Source: Forficula auricularia (Eukaryota; Arthropoda; Insecta; Dermaptera; Forficulidae). From it: a stretch of DNA of 64,000 nt. Shown here one piece after another: positions 12,201 through 27,200 of the stretch. The position numbers and the translations under genes are program-made. Under the pieces are notes generated by a model. The model searched no databases. It worked only from the letters and a program-made list of their open reading frames with translations, and was not told where the DNA came from. The DNA lies in contig JALMQS010000681.1 in the NCBI GenBank assembly GCA_024734495.1, positions 9,623,576-9,687,575 of the forward strand, written 5' to 3'. Each line of letters begins with the position of its first letter. The first letter of the stretch is position 1.

Positions 12201-15200
12201 AATTTGATTTAAAGTAGTATATTATATTTCCGCCATAAATTCTGGACTCATTATCAAGAGTTTGTGAGATTATTTTTTAAAGAAAATAAATTGAAACAAA
12301 GCTATAGTTCTCATCAGCTGAAAATCCTAAGTTTACAATCCTCAAAAGACTTAGTCATTGTTGTAAATCCATCCGGCTTTATTTCCTTTTTGGTTCTATA
12401 AGCTTCTATGGGAGAGGACAGATTGGCAAAAGTAGCAAAAGAATTTCGTCCCCAGGGTTTAAGAAGCCGAGGAAGGCCAAAAAAAAGATGGGAAGCGGGC
12501 CCAAATGTACACCCTGAGTAAAAATCGAATGGAACAACGTCCTTTATTTGGAGAAACAGGCGCAGGCCTATTAAGAACATTAAGAAGAAGAAGAAAAGAC
12601 TTAGTCAAACAATCATTTTCTATATAGTGAAATTGTCAAGAAAGCTTCAAAATAATTTATTTTATTTTCCAGGGAGGATACGCAGGAAATGCCGCCGGTG
12701 TTAAATTGAGCTCATTACAGAAATTAACCGATATTCGTGCCAACAAACCAGGAATGAATCTCATCCATTACGTTGCCTTGGTAATTTTCTTTTTTTTTAG
12801 CAACGTCCTTTTCTTTCCTTTCTCTTAACGAAACTATAAATAATTGTATCTATTTTGTTGAACCATAATTTCTTTGATTAAATATTAATTGAAGTTTAAG
12901 TGAGAATTCGTAGGGATGTGGACAAAATCATTTTTTTCAAAAACAAAAATTAAACAGAGTTAAACTCCTTTCTTCAATTTCTGCTTTATTAGAAATTATA
13001 GATATTATAGTTTGAAATGTCATGAATGAATCTATTTAATAATTTAAAAATTTTTACAAGCTTTTTCATTGGACTTAAAGACTAATTAATATCTTGTCAA
13101 ACTGAAAATAAAAGGAAAAGAATAGATTATAATAAAATAATCTAAGTTAATGATGAAGTCGGAATAGAACGAAAAAATGTTCAACTCTGATTGATTGTTG
13201 TTTTTGAAAAAACAATGTATTATTCACATCCCTCGTCAAATTGGTTCGTGTCCATAGTAAGATTATATATTTTCAGAGGGATGTGGACTTTTCGTTAATT
13301 TATCTCGAAATATTAAGAAACCAAAATAATTTTAATAATAATATAATAGTTGAAATTGAAAGTTTTTGTGCCGAGGGTAGCAGCATTTTTATATATTGAA
13401 GGAGACAATAAAAGAGGGTGTCTTCTGCTGGAATTCCAATTTTATTGTCTCCTTCAATATATTGCTGAAGAAGTTTAAATAAATTTATATTAAATCATCC
13501 GACCTCAATTAATTGTCTTTTTTAATTTTTGTTCACCATTCTCTGAAAAATTTATTTGATATTCATTAGAATGTTTATTATTTACTAAAATTGTTTCACT
13601 TTGTTGTAGCAAGCGGAAAAAAAACGAAAAGAACTTCTTAGGTTTACGGACGATTTAACAGCTTTAGAAGAAGCAACCAAGTAAGTTTCGATGCTTTGAA
13701 ATACATAAATAAATGGAAATATCTACAAATCTTTAACAATTCATAAATGATTTCAGAACAACCGTAGAGCAATTACAAAACGAAATTAATGCTCTAGATA
13801 CCCGAATTAAGAAAATCCGTAAGCAAGTTGAATTACCCACCACCGAGCGAGATATTCAGGAACAAATGGCCGAATTCCTTCAGGTATTAAGAAAAATTGT
13901 AATTTCATAGCAAATGGAAATATCTTGACTATTAATTATTTTTTTAATCTTTCATTAACTAGTAAATTAGCCAGCAAACCCATTTGATAAAAATGACATG
14001 CTGTTATTAACTTGTTCAACATCTTTCTTTTATTTATAATTTGAGTCTTTTTAAGGATCAAATTTGCAGAACGGTGTTTACCTTGATAGATTGGACCTAT
14101 AATTAAAATATTCATCAGTTGGAGATATTTTTAATGGCACTATTCTGGATTATAAATACAAATTGTAATAAATTACAATACACACGAGTGGAATTAGAAA
14201 TTATTTTAATTATAATGTGGCCATCCACATGACTTTACCATACGCCTGAGCCTTAAATTTAATATTTAATAAAATAATTTATAATCATTTAGGGGTTGGA
14301 GGGTCAACAAATGAAAATCTAGTCCCTTGGACCAAACTCAACCAAATTTTGTACACCTAATCAATGGGCCCCCAGAAGACTAAAAATGCAAAAACAAACC
14401 GCCCAAAATGTTAGGGGGGGGTCAAAAATGAAAATCTAGGCCTTTGCACCAAACTCATCCAAATATTGTATACATAATAAGTGGGACCCCCAGGAGTCTA
14501 AAAATGGAAAAACTAACCCCCCTACAAAAACTAACCGCCCGATGTTTCGGAGAATCTTACTTCCTTCTTCAAGGTTTAACTAAGGAAGCTGTCCTCTTCC
14601 ATCTTCTCCTTCAACAAGCGTTTGTTGTTATTGTAGTTTGCCATTAACATCAATCTAATTCTGTTATTCCATCAATGCTCCATTGTGGTCTGCCAGTCCA
14701 TTTCCAAAAGAAAATATATCTAATACAAGATGTAATTTTTCTGACATTATATTTTTGAATTAAAATATTTATAATGGGCGCTGATATTTTTTCAAAGAAA
14801 AATAAACACTTAAAAAAATTAACAATACGATCTAAAGCTGAGGTCCACCATAACGGGGGCCTAACACGGCCCCTTCAGCTTCTTGATTCAGGAAAGCCCC
14901 TGACCCCTTGTCTAAACAAATAAAAAATGTATTTTAAATATTTCAGATGGCCGGTCGTGAAGTGGCTGCTCTTCAACGCGACATGGCCGAATTAGAGGCT
15001 GTTCGAGTTGCTCTTGCAGAGTTCTTTTGTGAGGATGTTGGATCTTTTAAATTAGAAGAATGTTTTCGAGTTTTCCATGGATTCTGTGCCAAATTCCGAC
15101 AAGCTGTTGCTGAAAACGAACGCAGACGAGTTCAGGAAGAGCAAGCAAATGCACGGAGAAGACAACGAGAGGAACAGCTAGCTGCTCGAAGACGACAGTG

Positions 15201-18200
15201 TAAGTCTCTTATAGGGGAGAATTAAACTAAATTAAATCATTTATTTATCTTTAATTCGCTAGTAGTGCATGATGATAAGCTTACACAACACAAATGTTAA
15301 CGACTTCCACAGCTACAATAATAGTCTCCCTCACCTTCGCCTTCAGATTGGACACCTATGAATGTGAGATGTTCTCTGGTTGCCTGCATTTCAGGCGCGG
15401 ATGAGTGAAACTAAAATTCATTCTATACTGCTTGTGAAAAAATAAATAATAATGAATTAGTTTCTAGCAGCAGACATTTTTTTAAACTTTAAAATTTAAT
15501 ATTTAAAAATATATTAAGCTGTTTATATTTATTTAAAAAAATTATCCACATTGTTACGATTTTATTTTCTCTATTTTTGCAGTTTCTGGTCCTTTAGGTG
15601 GTCCTCCTGGTTCTGAATCCGAAGGATGCATTGTAGACAGTCTCTTGAACGACATTCGAACAGGACTGGCCCAAAAACGACCTGCGGAAAAAGATTTAAA
15701 GGTATATAAACAACTTTTCAAAGACAATTTTATGTTTTTATATGAGTATATGAATTTTTGTAACAAAAGACACTTAATTAAAATGCTTATTTCTTATTTT
15801 ATCAACGTTTCCTCATTTAATTTTTGCGTTTTACTTACCAGGCTCAAAAATTACAAATTATTTTTTCATTAAAGATATCTACATAATAGAGTTAACAAAA
15901 AAATCTGTGGTCATTTAGTTTATATATTAAAAACAAATTTTATAAATTACTTATATAGGTTTTGCACTCCAAATTAAACTTTTTGCAAATCAAACTTATC
16001 CTTTACCAATTCAAATTTTTCTATAGAAATATCTTATTTTTTAAACTTTTATAAAAAATACAATCAAATGTAAATTATTGGTTAAGAACTTCAAAACTCT
16101 ATTTATTTCAAAAGTACATGGAATGTATGGAATACAAAATTAGGTAGTATGTATAGATTGTATGAAAACTCTTTCTAGAATCTTCAACATAACATTGAAC
16201 ACATACCATACATAACTGACTATAATGATTCTTGGGAAGCAGTCATTGGTAACTTCATGTACATTATGCAATACATTTGCATCAGAATCATTAATTACAT
16301 CTACCAAGTGTCTATGATTTGAAGAATCAATAGTTACCATGTTTATACTAGATAATTTTATTTTGAAAATACTTCTTCGATGTGCTTGATATAGGACAAT
16401 ATGGTGGTGGAAAAAGTAGAATTAGTATGCCTTGTCTGACCAAGATCACATTCTTCCTGGTTCTTGTAAAGGCTTACGTTGACTAAGCACACTTCTTTCA
16501 GATTATCGTCTTCCAACTTCTGAAGTAATCTCTGAAGAAAGTTTAAATAAAATATTTTTATGGAGAACTTTATTTGCAAATAGGTGAATTTGATTTGTAA
16601 AAAGTTTAATCTGGATTTCAAAACCTGTATAATTTCATAAAATTTATTTTTAATATAAAAACTAAATATCCTCAGATTTGCCTTGTTAAGCAACTCTATC
16701 TTTAATGACAAAACTGTTTTGTAATTGTTGAGTCTGATGAAGTCCAAAAATTAAAGTACGAAATTTGCTTGAACAATAAATAAGCGTTTTATTTAAGTAT
16801 CCTGCTTTCCAATAACTCAAATATTGAAACCAAATTAACCACGATAATATCTAAAAACAGTTTTTACTTGACAATTTTTATGTTTTAGTCTCGTGGCAAA
16901 TTAACCAACGGTGGAGGTGGAATGACATCTGAAGAAGAAATCTCTGTGGCGAGTTCTCCATTAGTGACTAGAAGAAGAATGGGCTCGTTTAGTGGCCCTT
17001 CAGCCGACCCGGCTGGTCTGGGTGGCGTGCCTGGTGCTGGGGATACTTATTCACCCGGTCAGTCATTTAGCTCTATGAAGAATAATTGAATTCACTTTTA
17101 TCTATGAAATCCATCCTTTCTCCAAAATCCATATTTGTTTTTTAAGAATGAAAAACATTCTCCAAGATATGAATACGAATCCATAAAATCTTAATTGAAG
17201 GCATAAATTAATTACCTGAAATTGAAAAGAAAATAATTTGTATGTAATAAATTACAATTTAATAAAACTTCATTAATCATGTGTTTCAGTATAATGTCTA
17301 ATTTATCTAAATTAAATAAATAAATCTGCTTGTTAAGACTTTGATCAGGTTAATGGACTATAGAATCCTTTCGGGTTGGACGACACATAGAGAAATTGAA
17401 AAATTTGGTTAGATTTTCACTTTAATCACTACTTTTCTAATTCTGAAGTCGTTTTCAAGAAAAAATAAAATTAATAATTTATATTCAAACACATTCCAAT
17501 CAATCCACACAAAGGTTGAAATTTATTTTTGTTTGAATATAATATATTAATAGTCAGGCCTCTACGAAGAGGAAATAAATAAATAAAATTCCAATTTTAT
17601 ATAGACATGTAAGTTTTAGTTTGAACTCGGGTATCACTGGCTAAGCGAATAAGACCCTCGCTCTTTAAAAACATCCGGAAAGATGCCGGATTAGAGCTCA
17701 GGCTGATTCTTTTAATAATTCATCAAATCTTTATTCTATAATTTAAAATAATAATTAAAAAACTCCAGATTATTATTATTAGTTTTTATACATTTTGTAT
17801 GTTAGATAATACCAAAATGAGATTATCAACTTCGTTAAAATGTTATACTTTATTCACGAGGGTCGTTTCACGGGATAATACATTAGATATACTTTGTTTC
17901 AACTAAGTCATATTATTTATTATTCTTGATCAAGCAGGATCTATAGTGAAATGATACTCCAATCAACAGAGTTGAATCAAAGTATATTCATTCGAAATAT
18001 GTTGTTTTATTAATAGAACAAAGTTTAATTGATCATTTCTAATATTTGACTTATTTCTTAGCTCATTTAAAATCAGGCTTGGCATAAAACATTTACCATT
18101 TCAAAATAATTTTGGGCAGACAGCAGAATGAAATATGGTTACAATTCACAAAAATTAAAGATAATACTTGAAATTATTAAAGTACCTGAAAATAGGTTTA

Positions 18201-21200
18201 ATAGACATTTTTTTAAGTTTTAAATAAGTGGTATTTAAAACAAAATTTTTTTGAAAATCACTTGCCGTTTATAAAATGTTTTAAACATTTATCATAAAAA
18301 TAATTATTTATTTTACAACCCTGATTAAAACTCGATTTACAGCGAATATAAAGTCGAACTATATATGGTACATAATATTATTATGTTTATTATCATAAAT
18401 AGTAAATGGGAAATGAAGCTTTGTAATGTGAATAAAACATTAATTATATTTTGGTTTCTAATATTGCTCTTTCATAACTAAGTGCGTCAAAATTATCTTT
18501 TTTGGAACTTTTACCAAAAATATCTCCTAATCTAAATTCTAACGTGATGTAAAAAAAAATCGGAAAATACCATAATCCGTGTAAAATCTACTACGATTAT
18601 TTATTAAGCTTCCCCCAAGATATTTCAGCTAAATTTATGTCGGCCTGTGTTATTACTAGAAAATATCTTCAGAAATAGAAGACGAAACGGCATGAATAGA
18701 CTATGTAGAAAAATTTTATGATTTTTATATATTCCCATAAGTAGTTCGTCTAATTCGAAAGAAACTTCTAGTTAATAAATAAATTTACTTTTAAATTAAA
18801 AATTATATGAATTAATCTAAAAATAGCACGAAGTAGTATTTAGAAGTTAGTAGTAGTACTAATGCAACATTGCTTTCCATCATGGGTCATATCTAATGAT
18901 GAATTAGCTGAAAAGTAGCTAGTAGAGTTGCTGATGCTGTGCTCGATATCTTGCAGAAGTGTTGCTGTCTCGGCTGCTGAGGCCCGGCTTCTCTCGAGGT
19001 GCCAAATCCCTTTACCTGCGTGATGCTCGACTCAAATGTTTGTCTGCATTTTGACTCAGTTTGTTTTAGGATTTAGATCTGTTTGGAAACGGATTTGTTT
19101 CTTTTTATCTTCACCTGAGCACGAGCATGGGTTTCTTTAGGAACGCACGAGCACCTGATAAGGCGTTTCCATCTTCGATTCTTTCATAAAAAGAACGAAA
19201 TAATAAAGTTCAAATAAAGATTCTTATCTATCTATGTGATTCTCTTTAACTCGCCCGAGAAAATAAAATCCTTCAAATGCACCAAAAATGTCTCCGCTTA
19301 TGCTTATTTCTGATCAAAAGGGGCCTCATTATATGGATTTATTTTAAATTAGTTGATTCATTCATGAGATGTGACAATTTAATTACATTTAAATGTCAAA
19401 AAATTTATTATTCTTCTAAATAAGGACTTGGAAGATGGAATCGCCTTTTGATTTGTGTAAATATGTGTTTTTGTTTTCTTGTCTTTTGTATTCTTTGTTT
19501 CATAGTTCTAGTTTTAGCATTATTCAAGGATTGTTTTCATTTCTCACACTATTAAAATGATAAACTACTCTAAAACTAGGCTTGAATTCTTTAGTTCTTT
19601 ACTTGTCTATCTGCCTAGCGGGCCGAAGAAATGAATTCATAAGATTTTTTTGCTGTATTATCTAAAAATCTCTTAAACGATGAGGAAAATATTTTTTAGT
19701 CCGTAAGTTTGTATGTATGTATGCCTGTATATCAGGATAACATATACACGATAACTCTAAAACGGAAAGTTTTAGAAAGTCTTTGTCTTACTAGTTTTGG
19801 TGTTAAAATGTTTTATATACCCAAAACAAAGAATTGTTTAGATTTTGGTCTTTTCAGCTTCAGAATTTCCATTTGAAAATTGTAGAAAATCAAATAATTA
19901 ATGAGCTAACATTTATTAAACATGTTTGTTTTAATTTATACATTTTCGCAAAGTTATACTTTAGATTTGAAATGCCAAATCACAAAAATTTGCTGAAAGC
20001 TTGCCGATTGAGAATTTTTTATGGATTAGATTTTGTTTTTCCTAATTTCAAAACTTCTGGTAGAAAATTACAGAAAAGAAAAAAAATAATGAGTTAAAAT
20101 TTGGTACACATGTTTTTATTAATAAATCTCACCTCTTTCAAGTTTTTACTTTCTGGCTGAAACCGTTTGCTAACAAAAAAATTTGGGTGTGTCGTATACC
20201 GAATCTTTGAAAAACTTTTCACCTTTGTTTCCAATTAGATTTGAAATAAAAATTAATTGCTAAAAGCAAGCGTTCATTCTTAAATATATAATCCGTCAAG
20301 GCGCCCCTGGTATACGTTCCATTTAAAGAGTCCGGTCGAACATTAGCGGGATTGCTCAAAATACACTTTGACATATTAAAACTTTCTGCAGCCCAACGAC
20401 ATTTTGACAAACTCCTCGCAGAGTCAGTTAGATCAGGGCCGAAGACCCGGAATGTAGCAGCTGATCATATAAAATGTTTAATTAAGTGTTGAATAATAAA
20501 GATATGATTTGGATCTTCTTTCTCTATCAAATAATTCATTTCTTTGTTCAAATTTACTAATTTTAATCTATGAACCGTTTTTATTATTTATTTAAGTTAT
20601 TAGAAACATTTCTTTTTCCTTCCCTTAATTATTTCACAAAAGGTAGGAGTTGATGTTTCTTGAATAAATTTGTAATAATTCATGCATGACTAACGAGTTT
20701 CTTTTAAAGGACAGGTAAACCGAACGAGATTTATGAATGAGTTAACCATTTTCTTAAATAAGTGTTTCTTCATTAAATTGAAATCTTTGTGAAATGTGTT
20801 GTGCACTTGAAAAAATAAAATCCTAAATTTAGTTGTAATTTGATTTAATAAAATATGTTTTTTTCTAGATATTACACCGAATGGAAGTCTTCGCCGTCGT
20901 CGAAGTAGAGTACCATCCGAAGAAGATGAAAGTAATTTGATGGACTTCTTACGAGCTTCGGGTCATGATGGTACCCGAGAACGAAAATCTTGGGGCAGTC
21001 TTGGTAATTATTCAAAATTTTATTTTATGATTCCTAGGGATCTTTTTAAATTCTATAATAGACTAACTGCAAGACCCGCCTTCGGCGGCTCTCTTGCTAG
21101 CCAGAGGTCTACAACCCCTGGACCCTCATCCCTCCAACACCACCCCTCACCCCTGAACCCCGCACCCCCGAACCCACCCCTGCACCCACTACGCACCCAT

Positions 21201-24200
21201 TCCCCCATTCCACCCCCACCTCCACCCCGAGCCCCATGCACCCCATACCAATGAACCCCACCTCCTGCACCTCACCCCGCTCCCAGTTTTTGCATTTCTA
21301 GCCTTCTAGTGCCTCACAGATTGTGTGTGCAAAATTTGGTTGAGTTTGGTCCAATAGCAAGAATTCTCATTTTTTTTACCTTCCCCCCATTTTGGGTGGT
21401 TAGTTTTTGCATTTCTAGCTCTCTAGATGGCCCACAGATTATGTGAACAAAATTTGGTTGAGTTTGCTCCAAGGCCAAAAATTTGGCATTACAGACGAAA
21501 CCTTATTTTTATTTATATTAATATATGTGACCTTCTCCGAGAAAAGGGACCTAGTGTGTCATACAACGGGTTTGGACATTAAGAGTGGATTCTGGTACCT
21601 AAAAGGGTGTAGAATAAGATGAAATGAGTTAGATTTCTGATAAAAATTTCCATTTACCCCCATAAAAACGTACAAACCGAACTTGTGACCTTCTCAGAGA
21701 TCAAAGCGACCTAGTGTAGTCAAAAAACGGGTTTGGACTTAAGAGTGGATTCTTTTGAGATACTGATAACACTCGTTATACAGTTGGCACAAGACTGAAG
21801 CGTCCCTTTAGCCGTTTTCTTTTCTTACAGTGAATCGTGCAAAGCATACGTCACCACATAGGCATGACGTCACCAAAGTCGGCACCCAATCATAACTGAC
21901 CATACCAGACATCGCATCTCCCGACTGAAGGTGTGTTCAAAGTGCATAATTTGCTATGAAACTGTGTAAATGCGTTGTTCTCAAGACTTGGACAATGTCA
22001 CTGACAAAGTCCCTAATTTCTCGGAGAAGGTCACATATAGATAAGGATTTTTTGATACTTGGGCTTAAGGAAAAAATAAAAAAAAAACATTTCGTCTTTT
22101 AATTTTAGACCTCATCAATCTCTTAAATTTAATTTATTTAAAAGAAATTGATGTGACTCTAGTTTAATTAAATAAAATTTAAGAATTCAGTAAGCCAGAA
22201 ATAATAAAAATATCCCCAAAGCCGACTTTCGATTTAATTTTCAAATCTTCCTCAATACTTCGTATTGTATAACATGGAATGTACATGTATCAATAAATTC
22301 TCATAAAAGCTTATTAATTGCAAGCAAATTTGACAAATGATTATAATCTTCAAAACTTTAATATATTTAAATATACTAGGGCTAACCCTGAAGAAAGATA
22401 CTGTTTAGGATCCCTAATAAATATATTACAACTGAAAATTTACCCCGTTTTTATTGAACTAAATACTATAAAGAATTAACAGAAGCTCACGGTAACTCCA
22501 TCTTCACCCCTTAATAATTCTAAAAATAAATTGAAGAGCTTTGAAAATGCTTCAATGAAAAAAACGAAACTTCGTAGTTGAATTTATACTTGTTTTAAAA
22601 AAATTTTGAAGTCCATTTAATTCATATTTACTTATTTATTTATTTTTCATTAATTCTAGATCAATTGAATTAATTTTTATATCATTATTTCATTAGATCG
22701 CTCTTGGGCGAGAAGAGCACGAGGAGGAACAGGAAGAAAGCGACCGGATCTTCTTGGGGCTGATTTCTCCGCTGATAGAGAAAGAGCAAATTCTCCTTCA
22801 CCTTTGGCCGAATCAAAACCAATTTTACCGGCAGGATCTGAAACACCCTCTGGAACGGAACCAGATCCTACTGAAAAACCAAAGTATATAATAAATTATA
22901 TATATGTTTTAATATAAAATCTGTTGAATTATTTGCCTCTTACTTAAGGTAGTTCTTTCTACAAAAATTCAAGAAGTCTTCGAAACTTGGAATATAAGTC
23001 ATTAAAAGCATAATAAACACACTGTTAAAATTTGAAGACTGATTACCTCACCAAACATGAAATAATTGCAATTAAAAATGATGAAAAACTAATATATGTT
23101 AGAATAATATATTCGGATAAACTTAAAGAAAAAAATTGAAATTATTTACCACGTAGTTTTGATAAAAAAAAATATGTTTGGGCGATTATTTTTAGTGGAG
23201 GGGATAAAATATCAATGGCTTGGAAACGATCCATTCATAAAGAGAATATAGTAGCGTAAAAAGTACAGTCACGTTAAAAAACTATAACCTTAAAATTTTA
23301 GCACCGTTCATATTTATAGACTGCGTTTTGAGAGCTAAAACTTTTAGTGTGGATTGTCATTTGAAAGAACCTCCTTAAAAGTTCTATCAGTTCAGGATAA
23401 TAAAAGTGTAATTTATTTCAACAACTCTTTGTTCTTATATCCTAGTTAGAGTTTTCTATAAAGTTAAATGAGGTTTTTCTCAATTTTTTCCCCTTACTAA
23501 AATAAACACTCAAGAAAAATATGTAAAAATTAAAAATAAAGGACATTCGATGCTGGGGCCTTCGGTCCTCGAGGTCGAAGTATTTGAAATTGTCAAACTT
23601 TTGTTTCACTTTAACGGGATTTCTTTAAAAGCTTAAAGAAATTTAAAGCCTACTTCTAGATAGAAATCGGCTATTTGAACTTTTACATAATTCACAAAAA
23701 CAACATTTGTCTGCTTCGTTTATTACAAATTTGAATTCTTCTTCTTCAACGTCGTAATCCTCTTTACAGAGGAGTCGTGACCCTAAATTAATTATTAATA
23801 CTATTATAATTAATAAATTTTAGAGCTTGGCGGCAAAAAATTGAAGCGTGGCTTCAAGAAAATGAAAAAGAAGAACGACAAACTGAAGAACTTCGTCGTC
23901 GAAGTCGAAGAGTCCAAGCGAACCGACGATCACTCGAAGCGGATTCAGGTGATTAAAAGAAATTAATAGAAACTAAATTTATTGGACAATTTGTTAATTT
24001 TTTTTTCTTTTATTAGAAAGCGAAGGAAGGAGTACACTGGATACTCTTCCCGAGGAAGAAAAAGCTACTGGAACACCGTCCTCGGCTGCTCCTAATACAT
24101 CTGCTCCTTATCAACGAGTATATCAAGATTGGCGGCCTACAGTCGAAAAAACGGATGTTGTTCGGGCAATGGAGGCCATTGAAGGTTAAATTTGAATAAT

Positions 24201-27200
24201 TTTTAAATTGAAAGAGAGAGCTTTTTCATAATAAAGGGTCTTTCAAAAGTCGCTCCTAGATGTCAGTAGTAAATAATTTCTGAATGATACCTTCTTTTTA
24301 TTTCATCTTTGACATTTGTGAAGTGAACACATGTATAATTTTAACCATGGATAGTTACACGCTAGAACAATGCATTAAAGTTATTTAAGTTACATTGAGC
24401 TATTGCGGTCTAAGTTTTCAGGACGATTAATTTCACGTAATGGTGACGTAAACTGGCCCCTAGATCGTGCGATTTAACCCCATTAGATTACTTCCTTTGG
24501 GGTTTTTTGAAAAGTAAAGTCTATGTGAATAAGCCAACAACAATTGCACACCTGAAAAACGACATTCGGGTCAAAATTGATAAACTTTATGCTGAAATGT
24601 GTGAAGGCGTCCGTAAAAATGTTGGTGTTCGTATGAGAGCCTCTAGACTTGCTCGTGGTGGACATTTAAATGATGTTATTTTTCACATATAATTGTTAAG
24701 AGCCATATTATTATAAAAATAAAAACATCAGAAAAATCAAAGTATTTACATGTTTTATTTTTAAAAAACATCTAGACGCGACTTTTGAAAGACCCTATAT
24801 AACTTCGGAATAATGTTATAAAAAATAAAAATAATATACTTTCATAGTTACTATTAGAGCGACACTATTATGGTCCCATTTTACGAGGATAAGTCAAAGT
24901 TATTTTACACTTTTCGTTCTACAACTTTATTAAACTAAGATAGGTGTACAACAGATACATTATTTTTCGATATAGTCTCCACCTTTAGCAATGCACTTGG
25001 TCCAGCGAGCCACAAGCTTCCGGATGCCTTCCTGGTAGAAGGTTTTCGGTTGGTCATGAAGCCACTTTTGCACCGCATCCCGAACGTCCATGTCTGAGGC
25101 AAATCGACGACCTCTCAAAGCTTCCTTGAGCGGTCCAAAGAGATGAAAGTCTGAGGGAGCGAGATCTGGGCTGTAGGGAGGGTGTTCCAGTGTCTCAAAG
25201 CGTCTCAAAGTTGACGGTCGCCCAGCTCCCTCTTTTTGTGTTACGCTCGTTCGGCCACTTTTAAACATTTCGATCCATAAAAAAACGCTTTTACGAGATA
25301 AAGCACTTTTCCCGTATTGTGACAAAAGTCTCCGGTGAATTTCAGCACCTTTCACACCCTCTGACCACTCCTCGTTGCTCCTCTTTGGTGCAATCTGATA
25401 GCGGAGCTGACATGCTTATGCTGTTGTAGCTATACGACAACTGACGCGATCGTGATTAAATTCCGCACACGTGACCACAGACGCGCCAACTCAACGCATG
25501 CGCATGCGGCCGCCTCCTATCTTAGTTTAATAAAGTTGTAGAACGAAAAGTGTAGGTAATTTTTGACTTATCCTCGTACTTTTTAAACAGAACCCTAAAA
25601 ACGATCTCAATTAATCTATTTTCGAAAGTTTGAGTATGATAATAGATTTGAATTTTATTTTATTTTTCATTTTAAAACAAACATTTACATTTATTTATTA
25701 TAGAAGCTCAATCACCTGGAACGAGAGATAAATCTGCTTGGAGGAAATCGAATCTCAATGTTCCAAATAGTACCGAAGAAACAGAACAAGAAGCTCGGCG
25801 TCTTCGAAGACAGAGGAGTCGGGGTAGTACAGAAATGACACAATCTGCTACCATTCTGCAGGTAAATAAATATTTTTTCTAATGGCATTGATACGAGAGC
25901 CTGTACCACTTATTGGCGAAAATTAAATGGCATGAATTCTCTTGAGATAAATAGAATAAAAATACATGTAAAATCACCCCTCCTAAAACAAAATCTTTTT
26001 CTCTAAGGATAATAGTTTTACTCCCCTGTTAGTGGTTGCTGATTTTCGCTAATATGTCATAACTCATAATTGACCTTTGTTAAAATATGAATAAGAAATG
26101 AGTTGAAATCTAACGAAACTGTGTTTTCGTGTCTTGATGGTTTTTGTCGCTAGTCGCTGGAAAGTGGAGTCTCCACTATTTATTTCTTCCTCCAACGATC
26201 CATTCTTCTTTAAGGGCCATATCAGGTCTCCCTGACGTTTTGGCTCCTCTCCACATATACCTGTGCTGAGTGTGTTTAGCTGTTTTTACACAGATATACG
26301 GGACCTACTTTTTAACGCCGGTTTCAAACGGCTAGTTTGGAGAGGTTACTAGGCAATTATACTCTTGGTAGGTTGCAATTGCTTTCCAAGAGGGGGCTAC
26401 TGCAAATATCTGCCGAAACTCGGTCTCGAACCAGCGTATTTCAGGCCAGCGGCGACTCTAACCATTGAACCACAGTTGCCTCAACAATACATTACAATTC
26501 GTAATCCATTCTTACTTTTGCTAACCTTCATTCCATCATTCTGGAAGATTCCAGAACTCTTCAACTTTTCTTCCCTCTTTTCTCTTCCAATTGTGCTATT
26601 GTAGATTGTAGATATTATCCCACCTAGTTTTAGCCCATTGCCTTTTTATAAAAAATAAAATATCAAGACCTCTCCTCCTTTGACCAATCTTATTGCACAT
26701 CTTGTTCAATTCTCTTTAGAATTTCTTCTTCAACCACTTAAAGCCATATAACTTTTAAACGTCTTTATTCACGCTGAATCAGCCAATCGTTAAAATGAAG
26801 TGTCCTTCTTTGAGAATAACTTAATGACTTTTATTAATAACTTCACAATTCTAGCTACAAAAACTTGGGATAATTTTAAGATAGGTGATTCAATAATAAT
26901 TTTTAAAAAATGATTCTAGGCAATTAAAGAAGAAGACAAAAGGAAAGGAATGATTGGTGCTCTGGGTACGAATTCTCCTGAAATTTCAAAAGATGATCGT
27001 CTTATTGTATATATTCGAAATCCCAATGAAGAATCTCCTAAATCTTCTAAGGTGACAAGTCCACCAAAAGATACAACAGATAACGGAGAGGGAAATCTTC
27101 CGCCAACTATACCAAGAAGACTTAGGCGACGTGAAGAGGTTGAGTCCCACATCATATATTATTCAGAATAAATAAAAGTACCTGGAAGACAGTTTCGCAT

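Noticed and set aside
12314..12580. 88-residue minus-strand frame
   Set aside because: Antisense of the LINE 3' relic.
15397..15412. Good acceptor followed by GCGCGGATGAGTGA as another alternative end of the formin
   Set aside because: It would add only four codons after exon l and has no supporting poly(A) signal nearby; too weak to call.
21053..21254. Opposing frames rich in Gly or Pro
   Set aside because: They lie in the C-rich low-complexity tract of a Helitron-like end.
26400..26485. tRNA gene on the minus strand
   Set aside because: Good A and B boxes, but arms are incomplete and a SINE body follows.
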